Shown one piece after another: positions 1-5,402 of a DNA stretch of 5,402 nucleotides. Numbering within the stretch: position 1 is the first letter of the stretch; each line of letters opens with the position of its first letter. This DNA comes from Acidobacteriota bacterium (GTDB lineage: Bacteria; Acidobacteriota; Blastocatellia; Pyrinomonadales; Pyrinomonadaceae): NCBI GenBank assembly GCA_019247865.1, contig JAFBAJ010000276.1, forward strand, positions 1 to 5,402. The letters run 5' to 3'. A program made the position numbers and the translations under genes. Under the pieces are notes generated by a model. That model was not told where the DNA came from. It worked only from the letters and a program-made list of their open reading frames with translations, and searched no databases.

Positions 1-328
1 CGATCTTGAGCTTGCTGGCTTCGTCGAACTTCTTCGAGGCTTCGCGGAATTTGTCGGCGCTCTTGGTCATCCCGGCCACGGCATCTTTAGCCTGCGGCGA
101 GAGCCGTTCTTTGTCGGCCTCGAAATTGGCCGCGCTCAGCTCATCAAAAATCTTGTCGTTCTTAGCGCCCGCATCAATCGCCTGCTTGTTGCCCTCTTCG
201 ATGGCGGCGTTGCCTTCGGAGACGAGCTTGTTGGCCTTTTCGGTTTCGTCTCCGGCATTGCAAGCCAGCACGAAGAGCAGCATGGCGGCCAGCGCGAGCA
301 TCATCTTGAGTGTTGTTTGGGATTGCAT
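1..328 (-). CDS. Small lipoprotein, N-terminal part (runs off left edge)
   Basis: Reading the minus strand from an ATG at 328-326 gives 109 codons with no stop before the window edge, so the C-terminus is missing. The start is supported by AGGAG at 337-333, four bases upstream. Residues 1-23 form a type II signal peptide: a short polar start with Lys8, a hydrophobic stretch from Met9 to Leu21, and the lipobox VLAC with Cys23 as the expected lipidated residue. Position +2 is Asn, not Asp, so by the E. coli sorting rule it would be passed on to the outer membrane; that rule may not hold here. The mature part is rich in Ala, Lys, Glu and Asp with no prolines except one near residue 78, and looks helical or coiled-coil. 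I do not recognise a family. It is transcribed divergently from the PIG-L gene. A role as a small cell-envelope helical lipoprotein is inference only. Confidence 0.82.
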   Translation of the reverse strand, partial: MQSQTTLKMMLALAAMLLFVLACNAGDETEKANKLVSEGNAAIEEGNKQAIDAGAKNDKIFDELSAANFEADKERLSPQAKDAVAGMTKSADKFREASKKFDEASKLKI

Positions 329-371
329 AATTCTCCTGCTTAGGGTCAGTGGATTGTCAAAAAGTCGAGAG

Positions 372-400
372 AATATAGCACGGCTTTCAGCTTGATAGAA
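372..400 (-). promoter_or_regulatory. Candidate promoter of the lipoprotein gene
   Basis: On the minus strand, TATATT at 377-372 matches the -10 consensus at five of six positions and lies about 45 bases upstream of the lipoprotein ATG. The region where a -35 box should be (about 395-401) is AT-rich but matches TTGACA poorly. A perfect TTGACA occurs on the same strand at 360-355, but 17 bases beyond it lies the Shine-Dalgarno sequence and no -10 box, so it is probably chance. The call rests on the -10 box and its position alone. Confidence 0.3.
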
Positions 401-405
401 AAGGT

Positions 406-478
406 TTTCACGCAAAGGCGCAAAGACGCAAAGAAAAGCTTAACTGTTTTCTTTGCGTCTTTGCGCCTTTGCGTGAAA
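406..478. repeat. Perfect 32-bp inverted repeat made of tandem octamers
   Basis: The arms 406-437 and 447-478 are exact reverse complements, separated by a 9-base loop at 438-446. Pairing stops at 405/479 and at 438/446. Each arm contains three head-to-tail octamers of the form RCGCAAAG: ACGCAAAG at 410-417, GCGCAAAG at 418-425 and ACGCAAAG at 426-433, mirrored at 451-474. The flanks are TTTC on the outside and AAAA on the inside. No T-run follows on either strand, and no gene reads into it from either side, so it does not look like an ordinary intrinsic terminator. It sits between two divergent genes, 32 bases before the PIG-L start. From memory, very similar CGCAAAG-type palindromes recur in intergenic DNA of many unrelated bacteria. 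A dispersed REP/MITE-like element is the likeliest reading. Confidence 0.9.
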
Positions 479-492
479 CATCTTCCGGCGCG

Positions 493-498
493 TATAGT
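493..498 (+). promoter_or_regulatory. Possible -10 box for the PIG-L gene
   Basis: TATAGT at 493-498 matches the -10 consensus at five of six positions. Transcription would then begin near 505, only about six bases before the ATG at 511, giving a nearly leaderless message. This would fit the weak Shine-Dalgarno signal (only GAG at 500-502). No -35 box is visible 16-18 bases upstream, where the right arm of the palindrome lies. The alternative is a promoter upstream of the palindrome, which would put the hairpin in the 5' leader. Confidence 0.22.
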
Positions 499-510
499 TG
501 AGCCAAAACC

Positions 511-3000
511 ATGAAACGAAAAATGACAGCCTCGGTACTCGCGCTCATCACGCTGCTCGCCTTCGTCGCGCCCGTCTATCCGGCACCGCGCGCCGCGCAG
601 GACGCGGCCGACCGCGCAGAGCTCTACCAGTCGCTCCTAGATCTGACCAATCCCTGGACTGTGATGTGCGTCGCGGCGCATCCCGATGACGAGGACGGCG
701 CGACGCTGACCATCCTGCGACGCAAGTACGGCGCGCACACAGTCTCGCTCTTCAGCACCTTCGGCGAGGGCGGACAGAACGCCATCGGCCCGGAGCTGTA
801 TGAAGAGCTGGGCGCGATTCGCGCGCGCGAGACGCTCAAGGCGGCCGAGATTCAGGGCTCGGAGGCGCACTTTCTGGGGCTGCGCGATTTCGGCTTCTCG
901 AAATCCGCCGAAGAGGCTTTCCGCTTCTGGGGCCACGACGAAGCATTGCGCCGGATGGTCTTCGAGATTCGACGCCTGCGCCCGGATGTCATCATCACCA
1001 ACCACGACACGACCGGCGGCCACGGGCATCATCAGGCGACCGGACGTTTGGTGTTGGAAGCTTTCGACGCCGCGGCCGATCCGAAAAGATTTCCGGAGCA
1101 GTTGAAGGAAGCCGACGTGTGGCAGGTGCAGCGCCTCTTCGTGCGGATGAGCTACGAGGGCGGCGCAGCGACCAAAGCTCTGGATGAAGAGGCCGTGCGC
1201 GCAGGCAAAGTCGTCACGGTCAATCGCAACGAGCAGGACCCGGTGCGCGGCATGACCTACGCCGAGCAGGCATTGCATGCCCTGCAACAGCACGCCTCTC
1301 AAGGCCCGTGGCCGCAAACGTTGCCTAAGGACGGCTGGCCGCCCATTCGTTACCGCCTCGCGCGCGAAGCCAAAGGAGCCGCGCCGCTTCCTTCAAATCC
1401 AAACACTGTTCTCGACGGCCTCCGCCTGCCCGAAACGGTCGCGCCGCTCCTCGCTCCTCCGACCATCGAAGGCAAGCCGCTGACCGATTTCGTCTCGCAG
1501 CCCGAACGCGTGTTCGCGGCCCTGAAGAATGATTTCGGCCGCCGGAAGATTCGCAGCGACCAGTTCGCCGAGGTCGATAAAACGCCTTACTTCAGGTTAA
1601 TGGCGGAACGCTTCAATCACGCGCTGGCCGCCACGAGCGGCCTCCGGCTCACGCTCACCTCGTCCGAGGCGGCGCTGATTCCGGATTCGGCCACGGCCTT
1701 CCGTCTGCAGGTCGCCAACAACGGCGAGCGCGCGGCCAAAGTTCGCTACGTGAGATTCCCAGACCGGAAGGGCGTCAAAGAGAGCACGGAAAGCGTCGTC
1801 ATCAAACCGCACTCGCAGTCCGCCTTCGACCTGCCGAAATTCAACACGCCCGCCAACGCAAAGAGCAACCTCCCGCACGCAGAGCATCTCTACGACGGCA
1901 CATTGTTCGGCGAGGAACTGCGCGCGATAGTCGAGCTTGAGGTGGACGATCAGAGCTTTGAAATTCCGGTCAGCACGCAACTGGACATCGCGCCGCCGGT
2001 CGAGATCGCCGGCATCGCGCCGTCGCCTTACGTCTTCACTCCGGCCAATCTCAATCAGCCTTTGACGTTCAGAGTTCGCCTCGTCAATCATCAGGACAAA
2101 CCTTTCAAGGGCGCGTTTATGATTTTGGGTCAGGCGGGAGAGGGCGGCGAAGTCGGCCCCGACATCTCGCTCGCGGCTCACGAGACGCGCGAGTTCACTC
2201 TGCGCAGCAACATCATCCCCGTGGACACGCCGGACGAGCAGCGGACGCCCCGCGCCAGCTTCGGCAAAGCCATCTTCCAGGTTCACCCAAACGACAGCGC
2301 CAAAGTCATTACACAGCGCGAGGCGCGCATCGTGTACAGCGACGCGCGGGTCGCGCCGGGACTGCGCGTCGGCTACGTGCGGAGCACGGATGACACTTTG
2401 CGAAACGCGCTTAATGCGCTCGGCGTCGAAGCTCAGGAGTTACAGGCCGAAGAGATTGCCGCCGCCGACCTCTCGAAGCTCGACACGATCATCATCGACA
2501 ATCGCGGCTACCAGCTTCACCCGGAGCTCATCGCGGCCAACGCGCGGCTGCTCGACTTTGCCAAAAACGGAGGCACGCTGATCGTCTTCTATCACAAGAC
2601 GAACGAGTGGAACCCGGACGCTGCGAAGAACCGCCCGCAGCTCGCGCCACTGCCCATCACGCTCGGCAACGAGCGCGTGACGGACGAGAACGCAGCCGTC
2701 GCTTTCACGGAGCCGCAGCATCCACTGCTCAACTCTCCGAACAAGATCACGCAGGATGATTTCAAGGACTGGATACAGGAGCGCGGGCTCTATTATCCCA
2801 AGACGTGGGACGCGGGCTATCGCGCGCCCTTCGCGATGAGCGATGCCGGAGAGGAGAGCCTGCGCGGCGGGCTCCTGACGCTCGATTACGGGCGCGGCCA
2901 TTACATCTACACGAGCATGGTCTGGTACAGACAACTGCGCGCGGGCGTGCCCGGCGCATACCGTGTCTTCGCGAACATGATTAGCTACGGCCACAGATGA
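511..3000 (+). CDS. Secreted PIG-L/LmbE-family deacetylase with C-terminal amidotransferase-like domain
   Basis: The 829-residue product is predicted to be exported. MKRK is followed by a hydrophobic core (about residues 7-22), with probable cleavage near residues 25-29. The PIG-L domain covers about residues 48-260. AHPDDE at 56-61 gives His57 and Asp60 as expected zinc ligands and Asp59 as expected general base. GEGGQN lies at 85-90, and HGHHQATG at 171-178 supplies the third zinc ligand, probably His174. Members of this family hydrolyse N-acyl groups of amino sugars or related amides; the substrate here is unknown. Residues about 380-495 and 496-610 look like two beta-sandwich (NEW3/Ig-like) modules. 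Residues about 616-829 resemble a class I amidotransferase/ThuA-like fold without a recognisable nucleophile cysteine. The protein is far longer than single-domain PIG-L enzymes (about 220-300 residues). I chose ATG 511 over ATG 523 because it supplies the basic n-region. The last codons (Gly-His-Arg-stop) lie inside a palindromic repeat. Confidence 0.93.
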   Translation: MKRKMTASVLALITLLAFVAPVYPAPRAAQDAADRAELYQSLLDLTNPWTVMCVAAHPDDEDGATLTILRRKYGAHTVSLFSTFGEGGQNAIGPELYEELGAIRARETLKAAEIQGSEAHFLGLRDFGFSKSAEEAFRFWGHDEALRRMVFEIRRLRPDVIITNHDTTGGHGHHQATGRLVLEAFDAAADPKRFPEQLKEADVWQVQRLFVRMSYEGGAATKALDEEAVRAGKVVTVNRNEQDPVRGMTYAEQALHALQQHASQGPWPQTLPKDGWPPIRYRLAREAKGAAPLPSNPNTVLDGLRLPETVAPLLAPPTIEGKPLTDFVSQPERVFAALKNDFGRRKIRSDQFAEVDKTPYFRLMAERFNHALAATSGLRLTLTSSEAALIPDSATAFRLQVANNGERAAKVRYVRFPDRKGVKESTESVVIKPHSQSAFDLPKFNTPANAKSNLPHAEHLYDGTLFGEELRAIVELEVDDQSFEIPVSTQLDIAPPVEIAGIAPSPYVFTPANLNQPLTFRVRLVNHQDKPFKGAFMILGQAGEGGEVGPDISLAAHETREFTLRSNIIPVDTPDEQRTPRASFGKAIFQVHPNDSAKVITQREARIVYSDARVAPGLRVGYVRSTDDTLRNALNALGVEAQELQAEEIAAADLSKLDTIIIDNRGYQLHPELIAANARLLDFAKNGGTLIVFYHKTNEWNPDAAKNRPQLAPLPITLGNERVTDENAAVAFTEPQHPLLNSPNKITQDDFKDWIQERGLYYPKTWDAGYRAPFAMSDAGEESLRGGLLTLDYGRGHYIYTSMVWYRQLRAGVPGAYRVFANMISYGHR

Positions 3001-3052
3001 ACGCGGATAAGCACAGATTCAAATCCGCGTTTATCCGCGCTCATCAGTGGCC
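2989..3052. repeat. Imperfect palindrome with 10-bp period spanning the PIG-L stop codon
   Basis: The arms 2989-3020 and 3021-3052 match as reverse complements at 26 of 32 positions; the structure closes at about 3018-3023. Within the arms there is a 10-bp period, seen in the right arm as ATCCGCGTTT (3023-3032) followed by ATCCGCGCTC (3033-3042). It begins inside codon 827 of the PIG-L gene and fills most of the 60-bp convergent gap to the SRPBCC gene. From memory, CACAGATGAACGCGGAT-type palindromes are widespread intergenic repeats in several phyla. As RNA, three A-C mismatches of the plus strand become U-G wobbles on the minus strand, so the hairpin would be steadier at the end of the minus-strand operon transcript. 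No T-run follows on either side, so terminator activity is possible but not shown. Confidence 0.85.
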
Positions 3053-3060
3053 TCTTCGTT

Positions 3061-3546
3061 CTAGCTCTCTAATCGTGCGCGTGCGCGCTCAAGAAAAGTC
3101 TTGATCATCGCGGTGACGGCCTTCTGCATCTCTGCGCTGATGCGGTTTTCGCCGACGAGGCCGGCGAGCATGTGCAGCTCGCGCGCGTTCTGGCGGCGCA
3201 GCTCGACGTGCTGCGTGATGCGGACGAGGGTCGAGGACGCGCCGCGCTCGATGAAGTTGGCGGCATAGCGCAGGTAGTTCTTCTTCTCGATTGGCGCGGG
3301 CGACCATTCGACTCTGTCCGGCAGGTTGTCCGTCTGCTCGACCGCAAAGGCCACGCGCAGCGGCCCCAGCATCGGCACGTCCGCCTTCACAGTCCAGCGC
3401 AGCAGCCCGCTCGCCTCGCGCCGGATGCTCTCGATGCCCGGCATCAATTCGACGAAGTTGCTCCACTCCGTAAAAAACTCCCGTGCCCGCTCGACCGTAG
3501 TTTTGACTTCCAACTGCTCTGTGTAATCTGCCTTGATCTTGAACAC
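3061..3546 (-). CDS. SRPBCC (START/Bet v1-like) family protein
   Basis: The 161-residue protein has no signal peptide and is probably cytoplasmic. Its pattern fits a small SRPBCC helix-grip fold. An N-terminal strand (about 9-16) is followed by a helix (about 18-30) and the segment LMPGIESI (34-41), which recalls CoxG/polyketide-cyclase-like proteins. Alternating strands run to about residue 115, with VEWSPAPIEKKNYLRY in the middle, and a long C-terminal helix covers about 134-159. Such proteins bind hydrophobic ligands or lipids in a central cavity; none can be named here. The start is GTG at 3546-3544, supported by AGGAG ten bases upstream. The gene lies 13 bp downstream of the M14 gene and is very likely co-transcribed with it. 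The fold assignment is moderately sure; the biological role is unknown. Confidence 0.83.
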   Translation of the reverse strand: MFKIKADYTEQLEVKTTVERAREFFTEWSNFVELMPGIESIRREASGLLRWTVKADVPMLGPLRVAFAVEQTDNLPDRVEWSPAPIEKKNYLRYAANFIERGASSTLVRITQHVELRRQNARELHMLAGLVGENRISAEMQKAVTAMIKTFLERARARLES

Positions 3547-3556
3547 GTCTGTTCCG

Positions 3557-3561
3557 CTCCT
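3557..3561 (-). promoter_or_regulatory. Shine-Dalgarno of the SRPBCC gene, overlapping the M14 stop codon
   Basis: On the minus strand, AGGAG at 3561-3557 shares two bases with the TAG stop of the M14 gene (3562-3560). Ten bases separate it from the GTG start at 3546. This supports the GTG as the real start, and a ribosome finishing the M14 gene would be placed next to it, which suggests translational coupling. Confidence 0.7.
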
Positions 3562-5402
3562 AAAACGATGATGAGAAAAGAATCGAGTTGAAAAAGAGCC
3601 GCGTCATGTTGCGCCAGATGCCGCGAAAGCTCGGCTCCTCTGCGTAGATGACGACATGGCCGCGTCCCGTTGGCTCGTCCATCACGTACGCCGTCCCGGC
3701 CAGCAGCCGCTCAGTGTTGTCCGGCCAGACGAAGCCGGAGATACGCAGGCTCTTTTTGCGATCAGACGCGAAGACGACGGCGTTCGTGCCCTCCTTCGAC
3801 GGCCGGAAAAAGTAGCCCGAAGAGATGAGCACCGGCAGCTCACGCTCTTCATAACCATAAGTCAGATAGGTCGTCCGATCAATAGTCGCGCGCATGATCG
3901 CGCCCGGCACTGCTTCGGGAACCTGTCCCGCGCTCGCGGAGGGCGAAGCGATGGGCGGGAGTTCCGGCGACGCGCCCTCCATCTTCTCCGTCTGATTAGC
4001 CTCCGTGCGCTGCTGCTCGGTCGCGGTCTGGCGCGCGCCCTTGTTCTTGCCTTTGGCCTTCGCGGTCGAGGCCGAGAGCTGCTGGCCCGCTTCGGTCGGC
4101 GTCGGCGTCGGCGTCGGAGCGGGCGCGGCCTCCTTCTCTTCCGCCGACTGACTCTTCTGCTCGTCCTCATCGCTCACGACCAGACGCGACGAAGTGAGGC
4201 CCACGTCCTTGAGGGCGGCGAAGACTGCCGCGCCCTTGATGCAGACGAGGACGCCGCCGCGCGAGATCCAGCCGCGCAGGGTGTCTATTCCGCCTTTGCC
4301 GAAGGATGAGAAGTAGGCGTCGGGCGAGCCGTCCGGGAGGACGATGACGTTGTACTTATCAAGCTCCGCGCGCTTGATGTTTGCGATGGTCATCGGCGTA
4401 AAGTCCACGCCCATCCGGTCGAACATGTACCACAGCGAGCCGTAAGAGGTCTGGCTCACAGGATCATCCGCGGCCATGATGATGCGCGGCGGCTTCAATG
4501 AGATAACGTTCTCCGAGCCGATGCCCGTCTCGCCCGTCTCGTTGAAGCCGGAATTGACGGCCGTCACCTGAGCGCACGTTCCCTGCACCAGACGCGCCAT
4601 CGCGTCATGCAGGCTCTCCGGATTGCGCGAGACGCGGACGACGATAGTGCCGCGCGGCCAGTCGCGTCCGCCTGCGTTGAGCGGGCGAACGGCGACGGCG
4701 AGACGGAAGCCTTCACGCTGCAGGCGATAGACGAGCGCGGCAGCGGCATCGCTCTCATACGGAATAATGTAAGCGACGCTGGCACGACCGCCTTCAACTA
4801 CGCCCAGGCATTGAGGCAATCTGCCGCGTGGGCTTTGATCATTGGCATCACTATCTCGTTGCGGTTCGATCTTATCGGCTCCGGGTAAATCCGCAGCATC
4901 TTCCGTCCAGTAGGCTTCAACTCCAAACGCCAATGGCAGCGACCACGCCGTGATATCGTAAAAACCGTAATCCTCTTTTGCAGCACTCTGCCCGCGACGC
5001 TGATTGCGGAGGAAACGCGCGAGCTGCTCGCGCACGAAGCTGCCTTCCTGCTCCGTGTTCGGCTCCAGCAGAGCCTTCGCCAGACGCTTTTGCGGCTGCG
5101 CCAGATCGATCACGATGGAGCCCGCCGGAAAGAGGCGCGGCGCGGCGGCTTCGTTTCCGTTGTAACTGTGCGCGCTCGGCGACCTGAAAGATGCGTGCGC
5201 GTAGCTCATCTCAATTCCGGCGCGGCGCAAAATATCGGCCAGCTCAAGTTGTTTCCCGGCATCTTTACCCGGCAGGAGCACGATCCGCTTCATCTGTCCC
5301 GTGCGCCCCTCTTCGATGCCGCTTCTTCTGAACTCGTAGTAGTCGCTGAGCCGCGCCGCGCGATGACGTGCGGCCGTCTCCAGCGTCGTCAGCGAAGCGA
5401 CG
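3560..5402 (-). CDS. M14-type zinc carboxypeptidase family protein, C-terminal part (runs off right edge)
   Basis: The frame is open from the stop TAG (3562-3560) to the window edge, giving 613 visible codons. The ATG at 5293 is internal, because the 36 codons upstream (including SLTTLETAARHR and DYYEFRRSGIEEG) continue the protein and resemble the stretch that follows the catalytic domain in large M14 peptidases of this type. The zinc-binding and catalytic residues are therefore expected outside the window and cannot be checked. Visible residues about 148-166 include YDITAWSLPLAFGVEAYWTE, which I recognise from such proteins. Residues about 304-613 form an amidotransferase-like domain: YGSLWYMFDRMG, then NVIVLPDG, then GGVLVCIKGAA, where no nucleophile Cys stands at the usual elbow. 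That domain is interrupted by a low-complexity linker (about 410-500; 3902-4174). The domain ends with GRGH and FRGIWRNMTRLFFNSI. The product is probably exported, but the signal peptide would lie outside the window. It leads an operon with the SRPBCC gene. Confidence 0.82.
   Translation of the reverse strand, partial: VASLTTLETAARHRAARLSDYYEFRRSGIEEGRTGQMKRIVLLPGKDAGKQLELADILRRAGIEMSYAHASFRSPSAHSYNGNEAAAPRLFPAGSIVIDLAQPQKRLAKALLEPNTEQEGSFVREQLARFLRNQRRGQSAAKEDYGFYDITAWSLPLAFGVEAYWTEDAADLPGADKIEPQRDSDANDQSPRGRLPQCLGVVEGGRASVAYIIPYESDAAAALVYRLQREGFRLAVAVRPLNAGGRDWPRGTIVVRVSRNPESLHDAMARLVQGTCAQVTAVNSGFNETGETGIGSENVISLKPPRIIMAADDPVSQTSYGSLWYMFDRMGVDFTPMTIANIKRAELDKYNVIVLPDGSPDAYFSSFGKGGIDTLRGWISRGGVLVCIKGAAVFAALKDVGLTSSRLVVSDEDEQKSQSAEEKEAAPAPTPTPTPTEAGQQLSASTAKAKGKNKGARQTATEQQRTEANQTEKMEGASPELPPIASPSASAGQVPEAVPGAIMRATIDRTTYLTYGYEERELPVLISSGYFFRPSKEGTNAVVFASDRKKSLRISGFVWPDNTERLLAGTAYVMDEPTGRGHVVIYAEEPSFRGIWRNMTRLFFNSILFSSSF
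4095..4118. repeat. Hexanucleotide microrepeat (GTCGGC, four units) encoding Pro-Thr repeats
   Basis: Four head-to-tail copies of GTCGGC lie at 4095-4118, the last ending in A. On the minus strand they encode the Pro-Thr run PTPTPTPT of the M14 protein linker. Loss or gain of a unit would keep the frame and only alter linker length, so the tract may vary between strains. Confidence 0.75.

Noticed and set aside
355..360. Perfect minus-strand TTGACA as a -35 box
   Set aside because: At the required distance downstream lies the lipoprotein Shine-Dalgarno sequence and no -10-like hexamer.
6..395. Plus-strand open frame of 129 codons over the left edge
   Set aside because: It is antisense to the lipoprotein frame, which has a Shine-Dalgarno site, a signal peptide and a lipobox. 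The plus-strand frame is Ser/Leu/Ala-rich with no recognisable motif.
406..478. CRISPR array or intrinsic terminator
   Set aside because: There are no regular spacers between direct repeats, so it is not CRISPR. No T-run follows the stem on either strand and no gene reads into it, so a terminator is not supported.
637..1317. Minus-strand open frame of 226 codons inside the PIG-L gene
   Set aside because: It lies opposite the catalytic PIG-L domain, whose AHPDDE and HGHH motifs fix the coding frame. Long antisense frames are common in GC-rich genes, and this one shows no family resemblance.
1597..2286. Minus-strand open frame of 229 codons inside the PIG-L gene
   Set aside because: Its composition is rich in Arg, Asp, Glu and Val, as expected from reading a GC-rich gene backwards, and no domain is visible. 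The plus-strand frame encodes coherent beta-sandwich modules here.
2440..2994. Minus-strand open frame of 184 codons over the PIG-L C-terminus
   Set aside because: It is antisense to the amidotransferase-like domain and has no motif or plausible ribosome binding site.
3172..3591. Plus-strand open frame of 139 codons over the SRPBCC gene
   Set aside because: It is a mirror of the SRPBCC frame, which has a good Shine-Dalgarno site and a coherent fold pattern. The plus-strand frame has neither.
3656..4309. Plus-strand open frame of 217 codons over the M14 gene
   Set aside because: Its Arg/Leu-rich runs mirror the low-complexity linker of the M14 gene. It looks like an artefact of GC-rich DNA.
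3560..5293. Treating the ATG at 5293 as the true start of the M14-family gene
   Set aside because: The frame stays open for 36 further codons to the window edge with family-like sequence, and no Shine-Dalgarno site precedes this ATG. The gene continues outside.

Overview
The window looks like chromosomal DNA from a GC-rich Gram-negative bacterium. Acidobacteriota, perhaps class Blastocatellia, is my best guess. It rests on the style of the secreted PIG-L deacetylase and the large M14-type peptidase (both with amidotransferase-like tails), a lipobox lipoprotein, and the kinds of intergenic palindromes present. This is recognition from memory, not a database result.

Layout. Positions 1-328 (minus) hold the N-terminal part of a small lipoprotein gene that runs off the left edge. 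Positions 329-510 are a divergent intergenic gap containing a perfect 32-bp inverted repeat (406-437 / 447-478) built from tandem octamers. Positions 511-3000 (plus) encode a complete 829-residue exported PIG-L/LmbE-family deacetylase with a multidomain tail. Positions 2989-3052 form a second, imperfect palindrome with a 10-bp internal period. It supplies the last three codons and the stop codon of the PIG-L gene and fills the convergent gap. Positions 3061-3546 (minus) encode an SRPBCC-fold protein with a GTG start. Positions 3560-5402 (minus) hold the C-terminal 613 codons of a large protein that I read as the non-catalytic tail of an M14-family zinc carboxypeptidase; its start lies beyond the right edge.

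How the genes relate. The M14 gene and the SRPBCC gene form a tight operon: 13 bp separate them, and the Shine-Dalgarno sequence of the second overlaps the stop codon of the first. The PIG-L gene converges on this pair. Both large hydrolases appear to end in related, probably non-catalytic amidotransferase-like domains that share a GRGH signature near the C-terminus. Both probably act outside the cytoplasm, one removing acyl groups from amino sugars or similar amides and one cleaving peptides, but no substrate can be read from the sequence.

I found no RNA gene, CRISPR array, transposase or defence system. The most interesting points are the two unrelated palindromes in the only two sizeable intergenic gaps, the capture of a stop codon by one of them, and the shared tail domain on two different hydrolases.
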